From Terrimonas rubra (GTDB taxonomy: Bacteria; Bacteroidota; Bacteroidia; Chitinophagales; Chitinophagaceae): DNA of 64,000 nucleotides. Below are positions 43,926 through 51,513 of the stretch, in pieces (position 1 is the first letter of the stretch; every line of letters begins with the position of its first letter). Below the pieces are notes generated by a model. That model saw nothing but the letters and a program-made list of their open reading frames with translations, had not been told where the DNA came from and ran no database searches. The position numbers and the translations under genes were made by a program. The DNA is taken from contig NZ_JBHUOZ010000003.1 in assembly GCF_042686025.1 (NCBI RefSeq), positions 1,984,001 through 2,048,000 on the forward strand. The letters run 5' to 3'.

Positions 43926-44315
43926 TTGTACAGGTTTTTCAGAAATATAGCCCTCTGGCTGGTGGCATTCTCCGTGCTTAACACCAGTATTGACTTTAAA
44001 GAGTTTATCCCCCTCACACAGGTACATTATGCCGATTCGGATACAGAGGATTATTATGAAATGGAGAGTATCATCGAGTTATTGGTGAGCACTACCACCG
44101 ATATGGATAACCCTATACCGGATAATACCAGCGAAGACCAGCAGACAACCATTAAAAAAGTAACCACTTTCGATTTCTCTTTTACCCCGCGTAAAGAAAA
44201 AAACAATGCCCCGGCTGACCTGGCCACGGCAAAGAAATATACTGTTACACCTGAAAACGCCTTATTACCCCAGGGCTACGCATTAACACTGATACAGCCT
44301 CCCGACCCCGCCTGA
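43926..44315 (+). CDS. Small secreted or membrane-anchored acidic protein
   Basis: 129 aa if started at TTG 43926; no ATG is available in the first part and the promoter excludes the earlier TTG 43905. The N-terminal hydrophobic stretch FRNIALWLVAFSVLNTSI is a signal or anchor. The rest is acidic, Thr- and Asp-rich (ADSDTEDYYEMESIIELLVS), with a KEKNNAPADLATAK segment. Unknown function; it lies before the metal-efflux genes but 274 bases away. Confidence 0.55.
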   Translation: MYRFFRNIALWLVAFSVLNTSIDFKEFIPLTQVHYADSDTEDYYEMESIIELLVSTTTDMDNPIPDNTSEDQQTTIKKVTTFDFSFTPRKEKNNAPADLATAKKYTVTPENALLPQGYALTLIQPPDPA

Positions 44316-44589
44316 TCAATAGCTTTATACATCATGCCATAGTGATCATGTTTATTGGCATGCTCCTTCATGACTGTTTTTAAAGCAACTATACAGCCTG
44401 CATTTTCATTACAGGATCTATCTACATTATTTTTTTTACCGGCTATACAGTTCCCTGAGGCACTGTGTTGGCTACGCTGTTCGGTACCAGGAATGGTATG
44501 AACTGTTTTGCCCAAACATGGCCGTAAACAAGAATCATGTATGTATAACCTGTGCAGGTATATCTATTACCGATTAAATACACAGATCA
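44316..44589. other. Intergenic region before the CzcCBA-type genes
   Basis: 274 bases with no supportable gene. A minus-strand open frame (44276-44515) overlaps the preceding gene and has no family features. No clear promoter box was found. Confidence 0.4.
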
Positions 44590-45843
44590 ATGAAACTGAT
44601 ACTTTGCGTATTAAGTTGCCTGTCCGTGGCGGCATTCACCTATGCACAACCCATCGATAGCTTACGCGTAAGCCTATCACAGGCAGAAGAAATATTTATA
44701 AAAAAGAATTTATTGCTGGCAGCAGAACAATATAATATTGATGCGGCCCAAGCCCTGGAAATACAAGCAAAACTATATCCCAATCCTGAATTTTCAGCCG
44801 ACCTGCATGGTTATGATACCGATACCCGTAAAGTATTTTACAACAACAGGTCCGGGCAAAAAGGTTTTGCTATTGAACAGTTGCTATTACTGGGAGGAAA
44901 AAGAAAGCATGAAATGGCACTGGCCAGGCAGAATACCCAACTGGCCGTTCTGGAGTTTGAAGACCTCGTAAGGCAGCTTAAATATAACCTGCGTACTAAT
45001 TTATACACGGTACATTTTCATTTAAAGACGGTAGAAAAGTATAATAAACAACTGACCCTTTTAGATACCATCATCAGCTCTTATCAACGGCAGGCCGAAA
45101 AAGGAAATATCCCCCTGGTGGATGTGGTGCGGTTAAAATCAACCTACATGAAGCTGACCAATGATAAAAGCGAGGTGTTACAAAATATATTACAGGCACA
45201 GCAGGAGCTGCAGGTATTGCTGTTAACAGATCATTTCATTGTTCCGGATCTTGATAATATAAACTGGCAAAACTATACCAACCTGCCGGCACTGGATGTA
45301 TTACAGCAACAGGCCCTTACCCACCGCAGTGATCAGAAAATAGGTACGCTGAACAAGACCATTGCAGGCCTGGAAGTAAAGTACCAGAAAAGCATGGCCG
45401 TTCCTGATCTTACTGCCGGCGCTGCTTACGACCAGCAGGGTGATGCTTTCCGCAACCAGTACAATATTAAACTGGGCATTCCCTTGCCTCTATGGAACCG
45501 CAACCAGGGCAATATAAAAATGGCGAAGGCAAAAGAAAAACAGGCTGCTGTGAAAGGCGAGCTGGTACAGCAGAACCTCTTTGCCGAAACCCGGGCGGCC
45601 TGGTATAATATGGGACGCAGTATCAGCGAATATGATAAAACCACGGCTATTTACAACGAGGACTTTACCCATGTTTTAAAAGGCGTGAGTGATAATTTTT
45701 TAAAAAGGAATATCACGCTGCTGGAATTCGTCGATTTTTTTGAGTCCTATAATGAAACAACGGCCGAATTATACCGGGTACAACAGCAACTCATCACCGC
45801 TGCCGAAACCATTAACTACGTTACGGCATCACCGGTATTTTAA
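44590..45843 (+). CDS. TolC-family outer-membrane factor (CzcC-like)
   Basis: 417 aa, signal peptide 1-19 (CLSVAAFTYAQ). It has the two TolC helical repeats (LLLAAEQYNIDAAQALEIQAK and VTASPVF end), with RQLKYNLRTNLYTVHFHLKTVEKYN and NQGNIKMAKAKEKQAA. Outer-membrane channel of a heavy-metal RND pump together with the next two genes; 35 bases to the adaptor gene. Confidence 0.92.
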   Translation: MKLILCVLSCLSVAAFTYAQPIDSLRVSLSQAEEIFIKKNLLLAAEQYNIDAAQALEIQAKLYPNPEFSADLHGYDTDTRKVFYNNRSGQKGFAIEQLLLLGGKRKHEMALARQNTQLAVLEFEDLVRQLKYNLRTNLYTVHFHLKTVEKYNKQLTLLDTIISSYQRQAEKGNIPLVDVVRLKSTYMKLTNDKSEVLQNILQAQQELQVLLLTDHFIVPDLDNINWQNYTNLPALDVLQQQALTHRSDQKIGTLNKTIAGLEVKYQKSMAVPDLTAGAAYDQQGDAFRNQYNIKLGIPLPLWNRNQGNIKMAKAKEKQAAVKGELVQQNLFAETRAAWYNMGRSISEYDKTTAIYNEDFTHVLKGVSDNFLKRNITLLEFVDFFESYNETTAELYRVQQQLITAAETINYVTASPVF

Positions 45844-45878
45844 CAGGTTCAACCAACACTTATAAAAGTAAACAAACA

Positions 45879-46961
45879 ATGAAAACAAGTATTCATATAT
45901 TATTCTTTGCATTGGCTGCAACATTGTTCGCCTGCAAAAGCAAAAAAACTGATGAGCCGGTAAACACCAATATCCTGTCAGATACCATGATCGCCAAAGC
46001 GGCTTTTGATACGGTGATCAGTGAAACCGTGAACAGTAACCTCAAGCTCTATGGTAAAATAACGGCCGATAATAACAAACTATCGCAGGTATTTCCGGTA
46101 GTAGGCGGTTATGTATCCAAAGTAAATGTAGAGTTGGGCGACTATGTAAAACAGGGCCAGGTATTGGCCGTGATGCGCAGTGAGGAAGTAGCCGGTTATG
46201 AGAACCAGCGGCTGGATGCTGTTAACGATATTGCCATTGCAGAAAAAAACCTGCAGGTGGCTAAAGATCTTTTTGAAGGAAAGCTCAGTTCCGAAAAAGA
46301 AGTAGTGGCAGCGGAAAAAGAGCTGGAAAAATCAAAGGCTGCCCTGCAAAGGATCAAAGAGGTGTACAATATCTACGGCTTAAATACCGGTTCCTTTTAC
46401 AATGTAAGCTCCCCTATCAGCGGTTTTATCATTGAAAAAAATGTAACGCCCAATATGCTGTTGCATAGCGAGAATGTGAGTAACCTGTTCTCCGTAGCGC
46501 AGATCAACGAAGTATGGGTTATGGCCAATGTAAACGAAAGTGATATCGCCGCTATTCAGCAAGGCATGACAGCCAACATTAAGACCATCAGTTATCCCGA
46601 CAGGGTATTTACCGGCAAAGTGGACAAGATATTCAACATGCTGGACCCTGAGACCAAAACCATGAAAGTACGGATACGTATTGCCAACGATGATCTGGCC
46701 TTAAAACCTGAAATGAGCGTGACGGTTTCATTGCAATACAAAGAAAACAAGCAGATGTTAGCCGTGCCTTCCAGGGCCATCATTTTTGATAAAAGCAAAA
46801 CCTGGGTATTGGTTTACCGTAACAGGAATGATATTGAAATAAGGGAAGTGCGTATTTATAAACAAACGGATGAAACAACCTATATAAAATCCGGGCTGGA
46901 GCCAAACGAAGTGATCGTTACCCAAAACCAGTTATTGATCTATACAGCCCTGGGAGGTTAG
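45879..46961 (+). CDS. RND efflux periplasmic adaptor lipoprotein (CzcB/CusB-like)
   Basis: 360 aa. Lipoprotein signal with lipobox TLFAC (C19). Membrane-fusion fold: lipoyl half GGYVSKVNVELGDYVKQGQVLAVM, helical hairpin about 110-160, second half ISGFIIEKNVTPNMLLHSENV, barrel NLFSVAQINEVWVMANVNESD. It connects the RND pump to the TolC-like channel. No N-terminal His-rich metal region is visible, so which metal is carried cannot be told. Confidence 0.92.
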   Translation: MKTSIHILFFALAATLFACKSKKTDEPVNTNILSDTMIAKAAFDTVISETVNSNLKLYGKITADNNKLSQVFPVVGGYVSKVNVELGDYVKQGQVLAVMRSEEVAGYENQRLDAVNDIAIAEKNLQVAKDLFEGKLSSEKEVVAAEKELEKSKAALQRIKEVYNIYGLNTGSFYNVSSPISGFIIEKNVTPNMLLHSENVSNLFSVAQINEVWVMANVNESDIAAIQQGMTANIKTISYPDRVFTGKVDKIFNMLDPETKTMKVRIRIANDDLALKPEMSVTVSLQYKENKQMLAVPSRAIIFDKSKTWVLVYRNRNDIEIREVRIYKQTDETTYIKSGLEPNEVIVTQNQLLIYTALGG

Positions 46962-46982
46962 GTAACTACCGATATTAAACCA

Positions 46983-47073
46983 GCTATCTGAATACTGATA
47001 ACTGCAATCCGATGTCCGAAATCTGATGTCTGAAGTCTGATATCTAAAGTCTGATGTCTGAAATATGATGTCT
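46983..47073. repeat. 13 heptanucleotide-phased degenerate tandem repeats
   Basis: Read in steps of seven from 46983: GCTATCT, GAATACT, GATAACT, GCAATCC, GATGTCC, GAAATCT, GATGTCT, GAAGTCT, GATATCT, AAAGTCT, GATGTCT, GAAATAT, GATGTCT. The phase is kept without a slip. It fills the space between the adaptor and pump genes. Confidence 0.85.
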
Positions 47074-47097
47074 ATTCTACGCAAACAAAAAATTATC

Positions 47098-50000
47098 ATG
47101 AACAAATTCATAAAAAATATAATTGCCTTCTCCCTCAAGAACAGGTTCTTCACCTTTTTCTGGGTGTTGATCGTGGTGATAGCGGGCATATACAGTTACT
47201 CAAAGATCCCGATTGAAGCCTTTCCCGATGTAACCAATACACAGATCATTATTGTTACGGAATGGAGCGGCCGCAGCGCCGAGGAAGTGGAGCGTTTTGT
47301 CACCACCCCTATCGAGGTGTCCATGAACAGTGTACAAAAAAAATCAAGTATACGTTCGGTCACCATGTTCGGCCTGTCGGTTATTAAGATCATATTTGAT
47401 GACGAGGTAGAAGATTTCTTTGCGCGGCAACAGGTCAATAACCAGTTGCGGAACGTACAGCTGCCGGACGATGTAGAGCCGGATGTACAACCACCTTATG
47501 GTCCTACCGGCGAGATATTCCGTTATACCTTACAAAGTGATAATCGGGACACCCGTGACCTGCTCACCTTACAAAACTGGGTGGTTGACCGCCAGTTAAG
47601 GGCCGTGCCCGGTGTTGCTGATGTGGTGGCTTTTGGCGGGCAGGAAAAGATATACGAGATCAGTGTTGACCCGGTAAGATTACAGAAGTTTAACCTTACG
47701 CCTCTGCAGGTATTTGAAAAAGTATCGGGCAGCAACCTGAATGTAGGTGGTGATATTATTGAAAAGAATGGGCAGGCTTATGTGGTACGCGGCCTGGGAT
47801 TGTTAAGCTCCACCGCCGATATTGAGAATACCATTGTGGATAGTGAGAATGGCAGCCCCGTACTGGTAAAGAATGTTGCCACCGTTAACGAAGCCAGCGC
47901 CCCCCGCGTAGGCCAGGTTGGTTTAAATGATAATGATGATGTGGTGGAAGGTATTGTAGTGATGCGTAAAGATGAGAACCCTACCAATGTATTAAAGGCG
48001 TTGAAAGAAAAGATCAGCCAGCTTAACACCGAAGTATTGCCAAAGGATGTAAAGATGGTTACTTTTTACGACCGGGATAACCTGATGCAGTACTGTACCG
48101 ATACGGTAATGAATAACCTGCTGGAAGGTATCATACTGGTAACGGCCATCGTGTTCCTGTTTATGGCCGACTGGCGTACCACGGTGATCGTGTCCATCAT
48201 CATTCCCCTGTCCCTGCTCTTTGCCTTTTTATGCTTAAAGCTGAAAGGTATGAGTGCGAATCTTATTTCTTTAGGCGCTATTGACTTTGGTATTATCATT
48301 GACGGGGCCGTGGTGATGGTGGAAGGTTTGTTTGTGGCACTCGATCATAAGGCGGTCAAAGTGGGCATGCCGGCCTATAACCAACTATCCAAACTGGGTT
48401 TAATAAAAAAATCGGGAACAGAGATGGGTAAAGCCGTTTTCTTTTCCAAGCTTATCATCATTACCGCCCTCATTCCTATTTTCTCCTTTGAAAAGGTAGA
48501 AGGTAAAATGTTCTCACCCCTGGCCTGGACATTGGGCTTTGCGCTCTTAGGCGCTCTTATATTTACACTGACCCTGGTGCCGGTACTTTGTTCCATCCTG
48601 CTGCGAAAAAATGTGCGGGAAAAGAACAACTGGTTTGTTAACCAGATCAACCAGGGTGTTGAAAAATCCTTCCGCTGGACCTTTCAACGCAAGTGGGTGA
48701 CACTGGGTACCGGCCTGGCCATTATGCTGGCGTCCTTTTTCTCCATGCGGTGGGTGGGCACCGAATTTTTACCGCAACTGAATGAAGGAGCATTATGGAT
48801 AACGGCTGAAATGCCTATGACACTCTCACTTACCGAAAGTAATAAGATCACCAACGAACTGAAGAAAGAACTGCGTTCTTTTGATGAGGTATCACAGGTA
48901 CTGTCACAGGCCGGACGGTCGAATGACGGTACCGACCCGAATGGTTTTTACTTTGTACAGTTCCAGGTGGACCTGAAGCCGGCCAAACAATGGAAACGGA
49001 AAATATCGCAGGAAAAACTGGTGGAAGAGATGGATAAAAAACTATCGCATTACCAGGGTATTGTGTACAACTATTCGCAACCGATATCTGATAATGTGAG
49101 CGAGGCCGTAGCCGGCTTTAAAGCATCCAATGGCATTAAAGTAATTGGTAACGACCTGGTGACACTGGAGAAAATTGCGGAAGAGGTAATTGAAAGTATT
49201 AAAGACGTGCCCGGTGTAAAAGACCTGGGCCTGATCCGCAATATCGGCCAGCCTGAGATCAGTATTGAACTGGATGAAGAAAAGATGGCCATTTACGGTG
49301 TGCATAAAGCCGATGCACAGGCCGTTATTGAAATGGCGATTGGCGGCAAGACTGCCACTTCCAAATATGAAGGTGAAAGAAAATTTGATATCCGTATACG
49401 TTACCAGGAGGAATACCGTAAAACAGAAGCCGAGATCGGTAATATTATGGTGCCTACCATCCGGGAAGAGAAGATACCGATCAAGGAGATCGCCAATATC
49501 AAAACCGTTACCGGCCCCGCTTTTGTCTACCGCGAAAATATGCAGCGTTTTATCGGCGTAAAATTTTCAGTACGCGAACGTGACCTTGGCAGTACCATTG
49601 CCGATGCACAGCAGGTAGTAGCTGAAAAGATCAGCCTGCCCGCCGGTTACAGCATCAGCTGGACAGGTGAGTTTGAGAACCAGGTACGTGCTACCAAACG
49701 TTTAAGCATGGCTGTGCCCATCAGCCTGGTAGCTATATTTATACTGCTGTTCATTATGTTTGGAAATGTAAAAGATGCCGGCATTGTACTGATCAATGTG
49801 CCTTTTGCTTTAATAGGCAGTATACTGGCCTTACATATCACCGGCATCAACTTTGGCATCTCGGCCGGTGTGGGTATGATCGCCCTGTTTGGTATCTGTG
49901 TACAGAACGGGGTAATACTGATATCGGAGTTCAATAAAAAACTGGCGCAGAAACTAAGCCTGGACCAGGCCATACTGGAAGGCATTAAAGTACGTACACG

Positions 50001-50199
50001 CCCGGTGGTGATGACGGCTTTAATGGCAGCCCTGGGATTATTACCTGCCGCACTTTCCAGCGGTATCGGCTCCGAAGCTCAGAAACCCCTGGCCATTGTG
50101 ATCATTGGCGGATTAATCACCGCCACCATACTAACATTATTGGTATTCCCGATCATCTATTGGTTATTCTACCGCAGAACCTATGCACATCATCAATAG
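47098..50199 (+). CDS. Heavy-metal RND efflux pump (CzcA/CusA family)
   Basis: 1033 aa from ATG 47098 (ATG 47065 would place a start inside the heptad repeat). Inner-membrane, 12-helix RND proton antiporter exporting metal ions through the adaptor and channel above. N-terminal SLKNRFFTFFWVLIVVIAGIY, the porter-domain start PIEAFPDVTNTQIIIVTEW-GRSAEEVERFVT, and the TM4 motif GAIDFGIIIDGAVVMVEG with charged residues of the proton relay as in CzcA. The second half has AVPISLVAIFILLFIMFG. Divalent metals are more likely than copper/silver given the TM4 motif; this is not certain. Confidence 0.95.
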   Translation: MNKFIKNIIAFSLKNRFFTFFWVLIVVIAGIYSYSKIPIEAFPDVTNTQIIIVTEWSGRSAEEVERFVTTPIEVSMNSVQKKSSIRSVTMFGLSVIKIIFDDEVEDFFARQQVNNQLRNVQLPDDVEPDVQPPYGPTGEIFRYTLQSDNRDTRDLLTLQNWVVDRQLRAVPGVADVVAFGGQEKIYEISVDPVRLQKFNLTPLQVFEKVSGSNLNVGGDIIEKNGQAYVVRGLGLLSSTADIENTIVDSENGSPVLVKNVATVNEASAPRVGQVGLNDNDDVVEGIVVMRKDENPTNVLKALKEKISQLNTEVLPKDVKMVTFYDRDNLMQYCTDTVMNNLLEGIILVTAIVFLFMADWRTTVIVSIIIPLSLLFAFLCLKLKGMSANLISLGAIDFGIIIDGAVVMVEGLFVALDHKAVKVGMPAYNQLSKLGLIKKSGTEMGKAVFFSKLIIITALIPIFSFEKVEGKMFSPLAWTLGFALLGALIFTLTLVPVLCSILLRKNVREKNNWFVNQINQGVEKSFRWTFQRKWVTLGTGLAIMLASFFSMRWVGTEFLPQLNEGALWITAEMPMTLSLTESNKITNELKKELRSFDEVSQVLSQAGRSNDGTDPNGFYFVQFQVDLKPAKQWKRKISQEKLVEEMDKKLSHYQGIVYNYSQPISDNVSEAVAGFKASNGIKVIGNDLVTLEKIAEEVIESIKDVPGVKDLGLIRNIGQPEISIELDEEKMAIYGVHKADAQAVIEMAIGGKTATSKYEGERKFDIRIRYQEEYRKTEAEIGNIMVPTIREEKIPIKEIANIKTVTGPAFVYRENMQRFIGVKFSVRERDLGSTIADAQQVVAEKISLPAGYSISWTGEFENQVRATKRLSMAVPISLVAIFILLFIMFGNVKDAGIVLINVPFALIGSILALHITGINFGISAGVGMIALFGICVQNGVILISEFNKKLAQKLSLDQAILEGIKVRTRPVVMTALMAALGLLPAALSSGIGSEAQKPLAIVIIGGLITATILTLLVFPIIYWLFYRRTYAHHQ

Positions 50200-50217
50200 G
50201 TAATAGCTTTTATCAGC

Positions 50218-50241
50218 AAGCCCGTCTGCAAAGGCGGGCTT
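50218..50241 (+). terminator. Terminator after the RND pump gene
   Basis: AAGCCCGTC (50218-50226) pairs with GGCGGGCTT (50233-50241, one T.G) around TGCAAA, followed by TTGTTGTTT. It ends the efflux operon. Confidence 0.8.
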
Positions 50242-50264
50242 TGTTGTTTGAATGCTTAAAGTGA

Positions 50265-50500
50265 AAAGCAGAAAGCTGAAAGCAGAAAGCTGAAGGCAGC
50301 ATACTTACTATGAACTATTTTGCTTTCCCTAACCTCCTGAACTTTGAACTTCTTGAACTCTTCGAGGCTTCTTATGAACCAATAACTATTAACCAATAAC
50401 GATTAACGATTGCTTATTAACGGCCCTTGAACCTTTGAACTCTTGAACCTTGAACTTCTTGAACCTTCCTATGAACTATTAACTATGAACCATGAACTCC
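50265..50500. repeat. Blocks of heptanucleotide-phased degenerate repeats
   Basis: First block: AAAGCAG, AAAGCTG, AAAGCAG, AAAGCTG, AAGGCAG at 50265-50299. Second: AACCAAT, AACTATT, AACCAAT, AACGATT, AACGATT, GCTTATT at 50377-50418. Third: CTTGAACC-type words spaced 7-9 bases at 50426-50467. Fourth: AACTATT, AACTATG, AACCATG at 50474-50494. Almost the whole gap between the pump terminator and the Crp gene consists of these words; no other feature is seen. Confidence 0.8.
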
Positions 50501-50503
50501 GCC

Positions 50504-51124
50504 CTATCCCTCTCCTTTTAACTTCTTACGTCTTAAACGGCTAAGCGTTTCCTCGGTAATGCCCAGGTAAGAAGCCACATATTTTAAGGGCAGCCGGTTC
50601 AGCAATTCGGGACGGGTATTTAAGAAATGCTCGTATTTTTTTTCTGCGCTCGGAATGCGGGAAATGATAGACCGCTCTTCCGAATCAGAATAATAATCCT
50701 CTAGGATGATACGGCCCACTACATTCATCTCTAAAAAATTCTCGTACATATACCGTACCGTATCATAGGTCATCACCATCACTTCGCAATCTTCCAGGGC
50801 CTGTATGCTTTCTACCACCGGCACCTGCGATTTCATACTTTTTACGGAAGTAATGATCTCATTCTCGGGGTTGATCCAGATGGTTACTTCCTTGCCATCA
50901 TAAACGATATAGGCACGCATGATACCTTTGAGCAGGAAATAATAATTACTGCAAATATCACCGCTTTTGAGAATGACCTTATTCTTCTTAACTTTTAAAA
51001 AATGTGAATTCTCCCTTAAGTAATCCTGCAGTTCCTGGCTGATGGGATAAAGTGAGCGCATAAAATCTACCAGGGCCTGAGCGCCCAACTCGGCCTGAAG
51101 ATTTTTTTTGTCTTTTTTAATCAT
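50504..51124 (-). CDS. Crp/Fnr-family transcriptional regulator
   Basis: 206 aa. N-terminal cyclic-nucleotide-binding fold (KKNKVILKSGDICSNYYFLLKGIMRAYI) and C-terminal winged helix (RLPLKYVASYLGITEETLSRLRRKKL). The phosphate-cassette residues that hold cAMP are not convincing, and no Cys cluster for an iron-sulfur centre is seen, so the effector is unknown. It is transcribed toward the end of the metal-efflux operon. Confidence 0.9.
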   Translation of the reverse strand: MIKKDKKNLQAELGAQALVDFMRSLYPISQELQDYLRENSHFLKVKKNKVILKSGDICSNYYFLLKGIMRAYIVYDGKEVTIWINPENEIITSVKSMKSQVPVVESIQALEDCEVMVMTYDTVRYMYENFLEMNVVGRIILEDYYSDSEERSIISRIPSAEKKYEHFLNTRPELLNRLPLKYVASYLGITEETLSRLRRKKLKGEG

Positions 51125-51364
51125 AGATTACATCCAAAAATTTAACAAACGGAAATTTAGATACCTGTTTTCAGCTCAGCCATCTTTTTTAAGACATTGG
51201 GGGTCTTAAAATCCGTTGAATTCCACCCAGAAAAGTAAAATTGTATGTAAACTTACAGAAAATATACAAATATTTTTTGTTATCAATACATGAATAATTG
51301 GTAGTCAGCCTGTAATGAGCAAAAATGGGGATAAATACCGCCTCCTGCTTTTCCGCTTTGCATA

Positions 51365-51398
51365 TTTGCAGCCATATTAAATTTCTTCTTTACCTTGC
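51365..51398 (+). promoter_or_regulatory. Probable promoter of the malic enzyme gene
   Basis: TTTG at 51365-51368 and TACCTTGC at 51391-51398 (near match to TAnnTTTG), 22 bases apart, slightly wide. The start near 51405 gives a leader of about 110 bases that contains two hairpins (51417-51434 and 51460-51496). Confidence 0.45.
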
Positions 51399-51416
51399 AC
51401 CCCATTTCCAGTTAAA

Positions 51417-51501
51417 AACGGATACGGATCCGTTAAAAAAAACATAGGAACTGTTTTATAAACCCGCTTTTTTTGTACCTCGGTTGAATCGGGTTTTTAT
51501 T
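51417..51501 (+). promoter_or_regulatory. Structured leader with terminator-like hairpin before the malic enzyme gene
   Basis: Hairpin 1: AACGGAT (51417-51423) / ATCCGTT (51428-51434), followed by seven or more A. Hairpin 2: AAACCCG (51460-51466) / CGGGTTT (51490-51496) followed by TTATTT, 13 bases before the start codon. The second looks like a weak terminator with a 23-base loop inside the transcript leader, possibly an attenuator. Confidence 0.4.
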
Positions 51502-51513
51502 TAAAAAATATTT

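Noticed and set aside
44276..44515. 79-aa minus-strand frame
   Set aside because: Overlaps the preceding gene and has unusual composition without family signals.
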